This document shows, piece by piece, positions 1 to 7,375 of a stretch of DNA of 20,042 bases. The stretch spans positions 1 through 20,042 of the forward strand of contig NZ_LGDD01000289.1 of the NCBI RefSeq assembly GCF_001279695.1, read 5' to 3'. The notes beneath the pieces were generated by a model. The model searched no databases and was not told the DNA's origin. It saw only the letters and a program-made list of their open reading frames with translations. The position numbers and the translations under genes were made by a program. Source of the DNA: Streptomyces sp. WM6378. GTDB taxonomy: Bacteria > Actinomycetota > Actinomycetes > Streptomycetales > Streptomycetaceae. How positions within the stretch are numbered: the stretch's first letter is position 1; the number at the start of each line of letters is the position of its first letter.

Positions 1-308
1 TGGTCGAGAAGCCGGAGGCGGCCGAGGCGCCCTCCAACCTCGCCGTCATCGGCCGCTACGTCCTGGACCCGGCCGTCTTCGACGTGCTGCGCACCACCGG
101 GCCCGGCAGGGGCGGCGAGATCCAGCTGACCGACGCGCTCAACCGGCTCGACACCGTGCACGGTGTCGTCTTCAAGGGGCGCAGGTACGACACGGGGGAC
201 CGGGCGGACTACCTGCGGGCCATCGTCCGCCTCGCCAGCGAGCGGGCCGATCTGGGCCCGGACTTCCGGGCCTGGCTGCGTGGTTTCGTCGCCGAAGAGT
301 GCGGGTAA
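1..308 (+). CDS. galU: UTP--glucose-1-phosphate uridylyltransferase, 3' end only
   Basis: This is the C-terminal part of a GalU-type nucleotidyltransferase, which makes UDP-glucose from UTP and glucose-1-phosphate in the cytoplasm. The gene runs in from the left edge, reading frame beginning at base 3, and stops with TAA at 306-308, so about 101 residues are visible. Diagnostic stretches are VEKP at the start, NLAVIGRYVL, GGEIQLTDAL and RRYDTGDRADYL, all characteristic of the GalU C-terminal half, ending in a short tail DFRAWLRGFV. No promoter or start can be judged. It is co-directional with rplU but 171 bases separate them, and a promoter candidate lies between. UDP-glucose would be the precursor of the UDP-galactose made by the epimerase at 4765-5748. 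A glucose-1-phosphate thymidylyltransferase is a less likely alternative, because the GGEIQLTDAL and YDTGD pattern is GalU-like. Confidence 0.88.
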   Translation, partial: VEKPEAAEAPSNLAVIGRYVLDPAVFDVLRTTGPGRGGEIQLTDALNRLDTVHGVVFKGRRYDTGDRADYLRAIVRLASERADLGPDFRAWLRGFVAEECG

Positions 309-318
309 CGACCCTGGT

Positions 319-347
319 TTGACCCGCCACGCCCGGCCCCGTAGCCT
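319..347 (+). promoter_or_regulatory. Candidate promoter of rplU-rpmA
   Basis: TTGACC at 319-324 and TAGCCT at 342-347 are separated by 17 bases, close to the vegetative (HrdB-type) streptomycete pattern TTGAC-N17-TAGNNT. Transcription would start near 354, giving a leader of about 125 nucleotides before the rplU GTG. A second TTGACC overlaps the -10 (347-352), but the TATATA and TATAC hexamers after it are only 11-13 bases away, too close to pair with it. This is a pattern match only. Confidence 0.5.
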
Positions 348-353
348 TGACCC

Positions 354-479
354 TCGGCGTGTTTATATACGCGCCTGCCCCTGAGCACCTCACCTCCCGG
401 GTCCGCCGGGGGAGGCCCCCTGCATTTCTGCGGGATGGCTGGCTTCAAGGGTTCCGTATCGAGCGAGAGAGAGATCCGC
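354..479 (+). promoter_or_regulatory. 5' leader of rplU with a hairpin
   Basis: The stretch between the predicted transcription start and the rplU start is long for this organism. CCTCCC at 393-398 can pair with GGGAGG at 410-415 around an 11-base loop. Further down, an in-frame ATG at 435 would add 15 residues to L21. A purine-rich run GAGCGAGAGAGAGA at 461-474 provides the ribosome-binding site for the GTG at 480. L21 leaders that bind ribosomal protein are known in Firmicutes; whether this one is regulatory is inference. Confidence 0.35.
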
Positions 480-800
480 GTGTACGCCATCGTGCGCAGC
501 GGTGGTCGCCAGCACAAGGTTGCTGTCGGCGACATCGTTGAGGTTGACAAGATTTCCACTGCCAAGGTTGGCGACACGGTCGAGCTCTCGACCCTGCTCG
601 TTGTCGACGGCGACGCTGTGACCAGCGACCCGTGGGTGCTGGCCGGCATCAAGGTCACCGCCGAGGTCGTGGACCACCACAAGGGTGCCAAGATCGACAT
701 CCTTCGGTACAAGAACAAGACCGGTTACCGCCGTCGCCAGGGCCACCGCCAGCAGTACACGGCGATCAAGGTCACCGGCATCCCCGCGGCTGCGAAGTAA
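480..800 (+). CDS. rplU: 50S ribosomal protein L21
   Basis: L21 is a structural protein of the large ribosomal subunit that contacts 23S rRNA together with L20. The 106-residue product begins [14 protein letters not shown], the usual N-terminus of bacterial L21. It carries the family signature near the C-terminus, [19 protein letters not shown], followed by [11 protein letters not shown]. Length is normal for the family. The GTG at 480 was chosen because homologues begin MYAIV and the purine-rich GAGAGAGAG lies just upstream. An in-frame ATG at 435 would give a 15-residue extension (MAGFKGSV...) without family support. rpmA follows after 14 bases, so the two ribosomal protein genes form an operon, the normal arrangement. 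Some codons end in T (GTT, GCT) more often than in the neighbouring genes, as expected for a highly expressed ribosomal gene. Confidence 0.96.
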   Translation: MYAIVRSGGRQHKVAVGDIVEVDKISTAKVGDTVELSTLLVVDGDAVTSDPWVLAGIKVTAEVVDHHKGAKIDILRYKNKTGYRRRQGHRQQYTAIKVTGIPAAAK

Positions 801-814
801 GGGACTGAGGAGAC

Positions 815-1069
815 ATGGCACACAAGAAGGGCGCATCGTCCACCCGGAACGGTCGCGACTCCAATGCTCAGCGGCTCGGTGTGAAGCGCTTCGGCGGTCA
901 GACCGTGCTCGCCGGTGAGATCCTGGTCCGCCAGCGCGGCACCCACTTCCACCCGGGCGCGGGCGTCGGTCGCGGTGGCGACGACACCCTGTTCGCGCTG
1001 CAGGCCGGTGCGGTGCAGTTCGGCACCCACCGTGGCCGCAAGGTCGTGAACATCGTTCCGGCTGCCTGA
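815..1069 (+). CDS. rpmA: 50S ribosomal protein L27
   Basis: L27 sits near the peptidyl-transferase centre of the large ribosomal subunit, with its N-terminal tail reaching toward the P-site tRNA. The 84-residue product starts [17 protein letters not shown] and contains the family signature [19 protein letters not shown], followed by [12 protein letters not shown]. Length is typical. The N-terminus begins directly with the mature sequence AHKKG, so there is no cleavable extension of the kind processed by Prp protease in Firmicutes. AGGAGA lies at 808-813, immediately before the ATG. It is co-transcribed with rplU and is followed by a strong hairpin at 1102-1140, so obg downstream may be transcribed partly by read-through and partly from its own promoter. 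Confidence 0.97.
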   Translation: MAHKKGASSTRNGRDSNAQRLGVKRFGGQTVLAGEILVRQRGTHFHPGAGVGRGGDDTLFALQAGAVQFGTHRGRKVVNIVPAA

Positions 1070-1101
1070 TCACTTAGGCACTCGTAGAGCGGTTTCAGCG
1101 G

Positions 1102-1143
1102 AGGCGGACCTCACTTCCCCCACGGGAAGCGGGTCCGCCTTTC
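1102..1143 (+). terminator. Intrinsic terminator or attenuator after rpmA
   Basis: AGGCGGACC at 1102-1110 pairs perfectly with GGTCCGCCT at 1132-1140. Inside it, CTTCCC (1114-1119) pairs with GGGAAG (1124-1129) around CCAC. A short T run follows. The position between rpmA and obg suggests it ends or reduces the ribosomal transcript. Confidence 0.72.
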
Positions 1144-1144
1144 G

Positions 1145-1173
1145 CGTGTTACTAGATAGACAATCCGTACTTT
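1145..1173 (+). promoter_or_regulatory. Weak candidate promoter of obg
   Basis: TACTTT at 1168-1173 fits TANNNT, and CGTGTT at 1145-1150 lies 17 bases upstream but is a poor -35. It sits just after the rpmA terminator, where a separate obg promoter would be expected. The match is weak, and read-through from rplU is an alternative. Confidence 0.25.
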
Positions 1174-1213
1174 CCCTCAGCCTCCGGCCGGGGGCCCTCA
1201 GGAGGCACATCCC

Positions 1214-2653
1214 ATGACCACCTTCGTGGACCGCGTCGAGCTGCACGTCGCCGCGGGTAACGGAGGCCACGGCTGCGCCTCCGTCCACCGTGAGAAGTTC
1301 AAGCCGCTCGGCGGGCCGGACGGCGGCAACGGCGGCCGTGGCGGCGACGTCACCCTGGTCGTCGACCAGTCCGTGACGACGCTTCTCGACTACCACCACT
1401 CGCCGCACCGCAAGGCCACCAACGGCCAGCCCGGCGCCGGCGACAACCGCTCCGGCAAGGACGGCCAGGACCTGATCCTGCCCGTGCCCGACGGCACCGT
1501 CGTCCTCGACAAGCAGGGCAACGTGCTCGCCGACCTGGTCGGCGAGGGCACCACCTACGTCGCGGGCCAGGGCGGCCGCGGCGGCCTCGGCAACGCGGCG
1601 CTCGCCTCCGCCCGCCGCAAGGCCCCCGGCTTCGCGCTGCTCGGCGTGCCGGGCGAGGCCGCCGACATCGTCCTGGAGCTCAAGACCGTCGCCGACGTGG
1701 CCCTGGTGGGCTACCCGAGCGCCGGAAAGTCCTCGCTGATCTCGGTCCTCTCGGCGGCCAAGCCGAAGATTGCGGACTACCCGTTCACGACCCTGGTCCC
1801 GAACCTCGGCGTGGTCACGGCCGGCTCGACCGTCTACACCATCGCGGACGTCCCCGGTCTGATCCCCGGCGCCAGCCAGGGCAAGGGCCTTGGCCTTGAG
1901 TTCCTGCGGCACGTCGAGCGCTGCTCGGTCCTCGTGCACGTCCTGGACACCGCGACCCTTGAGTCCGACCGCGACCCGGTCTCCGACCTCGACATCATCG
2001 AGGAGGAGCTCAAGCAGTACGGCGGACTCGACGACCGGCCCCGCATCGTCGTCCTCAACAAGATCGACATCCCGGACGGCCAGGACCTCGCGGACATGAT
2101 CCGCCCGGAGCTGGAAGAGCGCGGCTACCAGGTCTTCGAGGCCTCGGCCGTCGCCCGTACGGGCCTGAAGGAGCTGTCCTTCGCGCTCGCCGGGATCGTC
2201 GCCGAGGCGCGCGCCGCGAAGCCCAAGGAGGAGGCGACCCGCATCGTCATCCGCCCGAAGGCCGTCGACGACACGGGCTTCACCGTCACCTTCGACGAGG
2301 CCAACGAGGTCTACCGGGTCCGTGGCGAGAAGCCGGAGCGCTGGATCCGCCAGACCGACTTCAACAACGACGAGGCCGTCGGCTACCTCGCGGACCGCCT
2401 CAACCGCCTCGGCGTCGAGGACGCCCTGATGAAGGCCGGCGCCCGCTCCGGCGACGGCGTGGCCATCGGGCCCGAGGAGAACGCGGTCGTCTTCGACTGG
2501 GAGCCGACGATGATGGCCGGCGCGGAGATGCTGGGCCGTCGTGGCGAGGACCATCGCCTTGAGGCGCCCCGTCCTGCTGCCCAGCGCCGCCGGGATCGCG
2601 ATGCCGAGCGCGACGAGGCCGAGCAGGAGTTCAAGGAGTTCGGGCCCTTCTAG
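1214..2653 (+). CDS. obg: GTPase Obg (CgtA)
   Basis: Obg is a ribosome-associated GTPase of the OBG-HflX family involved in 50S maturation and, in Streptomyces, in the onset of aerial growth. The 479-residue product has all three domains. The glycine-rich Obg fold occupies about residues 1-158 ([22 protein letters not shown]). The G domain follows, with the P-loop GYPSAGKSS at 166-174, switch [11 protein letters not shown] at 188-197, G3 DVPGLI at 212-217 and NKID at 282-285. An OCT-type C-terminal domain lies at about 345-425. A charged tail with ERDEAEQEF near the end is the variable actinobacterial extension. AGGAGG at 1200-1205 is 8 bases before the ATG, which settles the start. It follows rpmA in the conserved rplU-rpmA-obg order. 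In many actinobacteria proB comes next; here about 13.4 kb separates them. Confidence 0.96.
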   Translation: MTTFVDRVELHVAAGNGGHGCASVHREKFKPLGGPDGGNGGRGGDVTLVVDQSVTTLLDYHHSPHRKATNGQPGAGDNRSGKDGQDLILPVPDGTVVLDKQGNVLADLVGEGTTYVAGQGGRGGLGNAALASARRKAPGFALLGVPGEAADIVLELKTVADVALVGYPSAGKSSLISVLSAAKPKIADYPFTTLVPNLGVVTAGSTVYTIADVPGLIPGASQGKGLGLEFLRHVERCSVLVHVLDTATLESDRDPVSDLDIIEEELKQYGGLDDRPRIVVLNKIDIPDGQDLADMIRPELEERGYQVFEASAVARTGLKELSFALAGIVAEARAAKPKEEATRIVIRPKAVDDTGFTVTFDEANEVYRVRGEKPERWIRQTDFNNDEAVGYLADRLNRLGVEDALMKAGARSGDGVAIGPEENAVVFDWEPTMMAGAEMLGRRGEDHRLEAPRPAAQRRRDRDAERDEAEQEFKEFGPF

Positions 2654-2783
2654 GCGGTGACGCTGCGACGCTGTGGCGGGGGTGCGGGGTTCGGCTGCGG
2701 GCCGGCGGGGGCTGTTTGCGCAGTTCCCCGCGCCCCTAACGCCGTCTTTTGTCCTCGGACCGTGCGTGGTTGCTCGCGCAGTT

Positions 2784-2932
2784 CCCCGCGCCCCTGCAGG
2801 GCACCCGGCACCTCCCGGTCGCGCCCGCGCGGCGGAAGCCGCACGATGTCACAGCCCCGCGCCCCTGTAGGGCACCCGGCACCTCCCGGTCGCGCCCGCG
2901 CGGCGGAAGCCGCACGATGTCACAGCCCCGCG
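2784..2932. repeat. 71-bp tandem direct repeat, two full copies
   Basis: Copy 1 is 2784-2854 and copy 2 is 2855-2925, followed by the first seven bases of a third (2926-2932, CCCCGCG). The full copies differ at one base only (C at 2797, T at 2868). Each begins CCCCGCGCCCCTG and contains GCGGC-GGAA-GCCGC (2829-2842 in copy 1), a five-pair hairpin closed by a GNRA-type tetraloop. Near identity suggests recent duplication or gene conversion. Confidence 0.93.
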
Positions 2933-2964
2933 TCCTTGGCGGTACTGGTGCCGACCCGCATCGG

Positions 2965-3080
2965 GGCATTTCAGCCTGTCATGGGGGTCCCCTGGCCCTT
3001 GAGGCCCTGGGGGAGATTGAGGACGAGCGCCCTTCAGGCGCGAGCGGGGGCTGGGGCGGAGCCCCAGGGGGTTGGGGAGC
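2965..3080. repeat. Dispersed streptomycete-type intergenic element with two hairpins
   Basis: The block CATTTCAGCCTGTC ... ATTGAGGACGAGCGC ... CTGGGGCGGAGCCCCAG resembles a dispersed element seen between genes in many Streptomyces genomes. It contains GCGCC (3027-3031) pairing with GGCGC (3037-3041), and CTGGGGC (3051-3057) pairing with GCCCCAG (3061-3067) around GGA. A segment TGGGGGTCCCCTGGCCCTTGAGG near 2981-3003 splits the usual first part. It ends about 24 bases before the promoter of the next gene and might serve as the obg terminator. Confidence 0.6.
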
Positions 3081-3103
3081 GCAACCGGCACAGGGGGCTC
3101 CCG

Positions 3104-3109
3104 TAGGAT
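3104..3109 (+). promoter_or_regulatory. -10 box for a probable leaderless start
   Basis: TAGGAT at 3104-3109 matches the streptomycete -10 and ends seven bases before the GTG at 3117, so transcription would begin at or next to the start codon. No good -35 is seen at the right distance. The same bases include a weak AGGA that could act as a ribosome-binding site. Confidence 0.45.
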
Positions 3110-3116
3110 TCGCCGG

Positions 3117-4748
3117 GTGAGCCAGAGTTCTGCCACCCCCCACGGGCCTACCGGCGTCAGCGTCGTCGTCATCGCCTACAACGACGCCGAGCTGGTCGGT
3201 GACGCCGTTCGGTCGGCGCTCGCGCAGGGCTCGGCCGTCGCCGAGGTCGTGGCCGTCGACGACTGCTCCAGCGACGGCACGGCCGCCGTCCTGGACCAGC
3301 TGGCCACCACCGAGCCCCGGCTGCGCGTGGTGCGGCGTACGGAGAACAGCGGCGGGTGCGGAACGCCCCGCAACGACGGGATCGCCGCCGCCACCGCCCC
3401 GTACGTCATGTTCCTCGACAGCGACGACGTGCTGCCGCCCGGCGCCGTCGCCGCCCTCCTGGCCGCGGCCGAGGAGCACGGCACCGAGGTCACCGTGGGC
3501 CGCGCCGTGCGCCGCGAGCTGCCCGGCGGCCGCGACGTGCGCTGGCAGCCCGGCCTCTACAACGAGGCGGCCGTGCACGAGTCGCCCGAGGCCGCGCCCG
3601 AGCTCCTTCACGACACGCTCTGCGTCAACAAGCTCTACCGCCGTGACTTCCTGATGAACCGTCAACTACGGTTCCCCGACGGCAAGTTCGTGTACGAGGA
3701 CTTCGTCTTCACGGCCCGCGTGTACGCCGCGGCCCCCCGCATCGCCGTCGTGCCGGAACTCGTCTACATCTGGCACGTGCGCCGCGCCGCCGCCCAGGTC
3801 TCCATCTCGCTCGCCCGCAAGGACGTCGGCAACTGGCAGGCGCGCATCGCCGCCCACACCAAGGCCGTCGAGGCGTTCCGGGCCGCCGACCGCAAGGGAC
3901 TCGCGGCCGCCTGCCGCACCAAGTTCGTCGACTACGACCTGTGCCTGTACCTGCGCGAGCTGCGCGTGCGCGACGCCGGGTACCGGGCCGACTGGTGGCG
4001 GCTGACCCGCGAATACCTCGCCACCTTCGAGGCCGCCGAAGTGGCCGCGGCCGCCGCCCCGGCCCGCTGGGCCGCCAAGGTGGTGCTCGCCGCCGACGCC
4101 CCGCGCGACCTCGACCGGCTCTCCCAGCTCGCCGCCGACCCGGCCCGCCTGATCCCGCCGTACGCCACCGCCGCAGCCGGCCCGGTCTGGGCCGACGGCC
4201 TGGACGTGGTGCTGGACGGCCTGGACGCGCTGCCCGCCGACCGGCTGCCCGTCGCCGTCGACGCGACGCTGCTCGCCGGCCGGCGCGGCATCCTCAAGCT
4301 GCGCGTGCACGAGCTGTACGGACGGCTCGCCGCGAGTGGCGCCCCGGCCAGCGCCGACATCGAGTTCGTGCCCAGGGACGGCGGCGAGAGCGCCCTGACC
4401 GTCACCGCGCCACTGCGCGCCGCCGAGGGGGGCTGGAGCGGGCAGGTCCCCGTATCGCTGGCCCGGCTGGCGGCGGCGGGCGGCCGCGGCACCCAGATCT
4501 GGGACCTGAGGGTCCGCCTGAACACCGGCCCCGGCCGGGGCCCGCACACCACGCTGCGGGCCAAGGCGTCCGGGCTGCGGCGCACGGCCGTCCCCGGCAG
4601 CCGGTACGGTGTTCTGCTGGTGCAGCCGTACCGGACGTCGAGCGGATCGCTCGCGGTGCGGCTCGCGCCCGGAGTGCAGGGGGCCTTCGGGGTGGTCGGC
4701 GGGAAGCTGCGCAGACTGGCCCGGACGGTTCGATCAAGGCGACGATGA
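3117..4748 (+). CDS. Family 2 glycosyltransferase, cell-wall glycopolymer type
   Basis: An inverting GT-A (GT2) glycosyltransferase of 543 residues, expected on the cytoplasmic side of the membrane using an NDP-sugar. The GT2 domain covers about residues 13-230, with VSVVVIAYNDAE, the nucleotide-binding VDDCSSDG at 47-54, NSGGCGTPRNDG, and the metal-binding DSDD at 101-104. FVYEDFVF further on fits the acidic catalytic region. The C-terminal 300 residues carry no recognised catalytic motif; a helical part (240-340) is followed by beta-rich sequence. Domain order and motifs match the first half of the 956-residue protein at 8539-11409, but the TagF half is absent. The GTG at 3117 was chosen because it follows a -10 box and gives an N-terminus close to the conserved VSVVV; longer frames upstream run into repeats. 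galE begins 16 bases after its stop, so the two are probably co-transcribed. Donor and acceptor are unknown. Confidence 0.85.
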   Translation: MSQSSATPHGPTGVSVVVIAYNDAELVGDAVRSALAQGSAVAEVVAVDDCSSDGTAAVLDQLATTEPRLRVVRRTENSGGCGTPRNDGIAAATAPYVMFLDSDDVLPPGAVAALLAAAEEHGTEVTVGRAVRRELPGGRDVRWQPGLYNEAAVHESPEAAPELLHDTLCVNKLYRRDFLMNRQLRFPDGKFVYEDFVFTARVYAAAPRIAVVPELVYIWHVRRAAAQVSISLARKDVGNWQARIAAHTKAVEAFRAADRKGLAAACRTKFVDYDLCLYLRELRVRDAGYRADWWRLTREYLATFEAAEVAAAAAPARWAAKVVLAADAPRDLDRLSQLAADPARLIPPYATAAAGPVWADGLDVVLDGLDALPADRLPVAVDATLLAGRRGILKLRVHELYGRLAASGAPASADIEFVPRDGGESALTVTAPLRAAEGGWSGQVPVSLARLAAAGGRGTQIWDLRVRLNTGPGRGPHTTLRAKASGLRRTAVPGSRYGVLLVQPYRTSSGSLAVRLAPGVQGAFGVVGGKLRRLARTVRSRRR

Positions 4749-4764
4749 GGACGTGGACGCGCAT

Positions 4765-5748
4765 ATGACTTTTCTGATCACTGGCGGCGCCGGATACATC
4801 GGCTCCCATGTCGTGCGGGCCATGACGTCGGCGGGGGAGCGCGTGGTCGTCCTCGACGACCTCTCCAGCGGTGACGCGGCCCGTCTGCCACAGGGTGTGC
4901 CGCTGGTGGTCGGCTCCGTCCTGGACCGCGAGCTCGTGGACCGCACCCTCGCCGAGCACGCCGTCACCGGGGTCGTCCACCTCGCGGGCAAGAAGCAGGT
5001 CGGCGAGTCCGTCGAGATCCCGCTGCACTACTACCGGGAGAACGTGTTCGGCCTGACCGTGCTCCTGGAGGCGGTCGCCGCGGCGGGCGTGCGCACCTTC
5101 CTGTTCTCCTCCTCCGCCTCCGTGTACGGCATGCCGGACGTCGACCTCGTCACCGAGGACACCCCGTGCCTGCCGATGAGCCCGTACGGCGAGACCAAGC
5201 TCGCCGGTGAGTGGCTGGTCCGCGCGGCCGGAAAGGCGCACGGCATCGCCACGGGCTGCCTGCGCTACTTCAACGTGGCCGGCACCGCCACCCCCGAGCT
5301 CGCCGACACCGGCATCTTCAACCTCGTACCGATGGTGTTCGAGAAGCTGGAGGACGGTCAGCCGCCGCGCATCTTCGGCGACGACTACGAGACCCCCGAC
5401 GGCACCTGCGTGCGCGACTACATCCACGTCGAGGACCTCGCCGACGCCCACCTGGCGGCCGCCCGCAAGCTCGCCGAGTCCGCGAAGGCCGGCGAGTACG
5501 GCGACCTGACCGTCAACATCGGCCGCGGCGAAGGCGTTTCGGTGCGCGAGATGGTCGACCTGATCAACGAGATCAGCGGCCGCGGCATCGCCCCCGAGGT
5601 GCACCCGCGGCGCGCGGGCGACCCGGCGCGCGTCGTCGCCTCCGCCGACCGCATCGCCGAGGACCTCGGCTGGAAGGCCCACCACGACGTGCGCTCGATG
5701 ATCTCCTCGGCGTGGCAGGGCTGGCGCCACCACCGCGACGCCGTCTGA
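4765..5748 (+). CDS. galE: UDP-glucose 4-epimerase (GalE-type)
   Basis: A 327-residue short-chain dehydrogenase/reductase of the extended class, probably interconverting UDP-glucose and UDP-galactose (or the N-acetyl forms) with tightly bound NAD. The Rossmann motif TGGAGYIGSH lies at 6-15. The catalytic triad is visible as SSSASVYG (about 115-122) and YGETK (Tyr141, Lys145). LRYFNVAGT (177-185) and RDYIHVEDLADAH (about 227-239) are typical GalE sequences. Length is normal. ATG 4765 was chosen because homologues begin directly with M-x-x-LITGGAGYIGSH; an in-frame GTG at 4753 would add only four residues. It lies 16 bases after the GT2 gene and ends before a strong terminator, so the pair forms one unit. 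In this context it would supply UDP-galactose or UDP-GalNAc for a wall polymer. Substrate specificity cannot be told from the motifs. Confidence 0.92.
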   Translation: MTFLITGGAGYIGSHVVRAMTSAGERVVVLDDLSSGDAARLPQGVPLVVGSVLDRELVDRTLAEHAVTGVVHLAGKKQVGESVEIPLHYYRENVFGLTVLLEAVAAAGVRTFLFSSSASVYGMPDVDLVTEDTPCLPMSPYGETKLAGEWLVRAAGKAHGIATGCLRYFNVAGTATPELADTGIFNLVPMVFEKLEDGQPPRIFGDDYETPDGTCVRDYIHVEDLADAHLAAARKLAESAKAGEYGDLTVNIGRGEGVSVREMVDLINEISGRGIAPEVHPRRAGDPARVVASADRIAEDLGWKAHHDVRSMISSAWQGWRHHRDAV

Positions 5749-5780
5749 GACCCGGACGGTCAAGGCCTGGATACGTAAAA

Positions 5781-5819
5781 GGGGGGGGCGCCCCGGATTT
5801 CACCCGGGGCGCCCCTCCT
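5781..5819. terminator. Bidirectional terminator between galE and the convergent unit
   Basis: GGGGCGCCCCGG at 5785-5796 pairs perfectly with CCGGGGCGCCCC at 5804-5815 around a seven-base loop. G-T and G-C pairs can extend it to 5781-5819. AAAA stands on the left, so the minus-strand transcript would end in a U run, and CCTTC on the right serves the plus strand. It lies between convergent genes and should stop both. Confidence 0.85.
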
Positions 5820-5833
5820 TCGTCGTGGCTACG

Positions 5834-7351
5834 TCACGGCTTGTGGATGCGGTCCACGCCGTAGAACTTCGAGGTGCACTGGGCGACCCAGTCACGCTGG
5901 TAGTTCTTGGTGAAGAACGGCTCGGCGAGCGAACCGATGTACATCGGCTTGTACGCCACGTCCGTCTCGCCCTTGGCGATCTCCGAGCGGATCTTCGCGT
6001 TCTGCTTGTCCCAGGCGATGCTGCGGTACACCGTCGAGACGGCGAGCTTCTGCACCGACGGAACCAGCGCCGCCGTCGCCGACAGGGCGAACGCGCCGAC
6101 CAGGACCGTCGCCACGATCGGCACCAGGCGCGGCGCGCGGCGCTCGGCGATGCGGCGCCCGGCCCAGTGGCCGAGCAGCACGCCGTACCCGCACAGCGCG
6201 ATCACCAGCGGGATCATGAAGTTCATCCAGGTGCGCGCGTACGTCCAGCCCGTCGGGCCGTAGCCGCTGCGCAGCGCGTACGCCACGAGCAGCGTGCACA
6301 GCGCCATCAGCGGGACCGGCAGCACGAAGATGACGCGCAGCATCGCGGCCGGCGGGCGCGCGGCGGCGGACTCGCGGCGCGGCGCGAGCAGGGCCACGGC
6401 GAGGCCGAGGAGCAGACCGGCGGCGATGGCACCCAGGTAGATCCACTGGTGCAGGATCGTGTCCCAGATGTGGAAGTAGTCCTTGAACACGTCGCCGACG
6501 CTCATCTTCGTCGGCGGCGTCTGCGCCCGGCGCCAGCGGGCGCCCGGCGAGGTGTACAGGAAGGTGAGGCCGATCACGGCCGCCGCGCAGTACACCGCGG
6601 ACCAGGTGAACGGGTACCAGCTCCTGGCGACCTTCAGGCGCGGCAGGCACACCAGCGCGGCCGTGCCGACCAGCACACAGCTGACCACCGTGAACGGCTC
6701 GCTCAGCGTGCCGATAGCGAAGCCCACCACGGCGGTCAGGACCAGCGCGCTGTTGCGCAGCGCCTTGCGGCCGGTGCGGAACGCCCAGATGCCGAACAGG
6801 AGCGCCCACAGGGCGATGATGAACGGCATCGTGTGCGAGATCGTCGCCGGGGTCCACAGGAGCACCTGGTAGGAGCGGGTGCCCGCGAAGAACAGCAGCG
6901 TCTCCAGGACCATAGCCACGGCGACCAGCAGCAGCAGCGGGGCCCGGGTGCCGAACGCCCGCAGGATCTCGCGGCCGATCAGCACCAGGCCGATGCCCAT
7001 GGTGACCACCAGGATCACCGGAAGGATCTTGATGCCGGCCAGGCCGTCCGAGTAGATGATCCCGCTCAGGAAGGCGTTGGTGACCCGCCCGTTCTGGGTG
7101 TTGTAGAAGTCGGAGGTGATGCCGAAGACACCCATGTCCCGGGACTTCCAGGCGGCGCACCAGTCGTCGGAGGTGGGCCGCACGTACAGGCCCAGGAACG
7201 AGCCGACGGCCAGGAGTATGCCGGTGGCGGCGGTGATGGTCCCCGCGGTCCACAGCAGGGCTCTGCGCGCCCCCGACCGCTCGGGGCGGTCCGCGGCGCT
7301 CCGCGCCGCAGCGGCGCTGTCGTCGGCGGCCACAGTGGTCGATGAGTTCAT
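5834..7351 (-). CDS. Polytopic membrane protein, GT-C / DUF6056-like putative glycosyltransferase
   Basis: A 505-residue integral membrane protein with a short cytoplasmic N-terminus rich in Ala and Ser and about ten to twelve hydrophobic segments, the first near residues 32-57. Directly after the first segment comes RPTSDDW (Asp62-Asp63), then YNTQNGRVTNAF. An acidic pair in the first outer loop is the hallmark of GT-C enzymes, which use polyprenyl-phosphate sugars on the outer face of the membrane, and the NGR motif plus the C-terminal soluble tail (WDKQNAKI ... QCTSKFYG) recall DUF6056-type proteins. It is the last gene of the minus-strand unit, 24 bases after the GT4 gene. The ATG at 7349-7351 has only a weak GGA upstream, so the start is not certain. 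A GtrC-like role together with the GtrB/GtrA pair at 12063-13483 is inference. Being a polymer exporter is an alternative. Confidence 0.72.
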   Translation of the reverse strand: MNSSTTVAADDSAAAARSAADRPERSGARRALLWTAGTITAATGILLAVGSFLGLYVRPTSDDWCAAWKSRDMGVFGITSDFYNTQNGRVTNAFLSGIIYSDGLAGIKILPVILVVTMGIGLVLIGREILRAFGTRAPLLLLVAVAMVLETLLFFAGTRSYQVLLWTPATISHTMPFIIALWALLFGIWAFRTGRKALRNSALVLTAVVGFAIGTLSEPFTVVSCVLVGTAALVCLPRLKVARSWYPFTWSAVYCAAAVIGLTFLYTSPGARWRRAQTPPTKMSVGDVFKDYFHIWDTILHQWIYLGAIAAGLLLGLAVALLAPRRESAAARPPAAMLRVIFVLPVPLMALCTLLVAYALRSGYGPTGWTYARTWMNFMIPLVIALCGYGVLLGHWAGRRIAERRAPRLVPIVATVLVGAFALSATAALVPSVQKLAVSTVYRSIAWDKQNAKIRSEIAKGETDVAYKPMYIGSLAEPFFTKNYQRDWVAQCTSKFYGVDRIHKP

Positions 7352-7375
7352 GATTCCAGGGGGTCTCGGGGGCGG

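Larger units (their letters stand above)
2654..3103. repeat. Non-coding repeat-rich tract between obg and the glycopolymer genes
   Basis: This 450-base stretch has no convincing gene; the frames that stay open across it are shadows of repeated G/C-rich DNA. It holds two copies of a GCGCAGTTCCCCGCGCCCCT element (2718-2737 and 2776-2795), a 71-bp tandem duplication, and a block with two hairpins, which are listed separately. The first and third kinds resemble dispersed intergenic elements common in streptomycete chromosomes (recognised from memory). The TTTT-containing segment at 2745-2750 is not preceded by a clear stem, so no proper obg terminator was found. Confidence 0.75.

Noticed and set aside
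435..479. ATG at 435 as the rplU start
   Set aside because: Adds residues not found in L21 proteins; the GTG at 480 gives the usual MYAIV start and length of 106.
1070..2554. Minus-strand frame opposite obg
   Set aside because: Antisense shadow; obg is certain on the plus strand.
2784..2932. The 71-bp tandem repeat as a CRISPR array
   Set aside because: Copies are adjoining without spacers and only two are complete.
4402..5763. Long minus-strand frame opposite galE
   Set aside because: Antisense shadow of galE; no ribosome-binding site and no recognisable domain.
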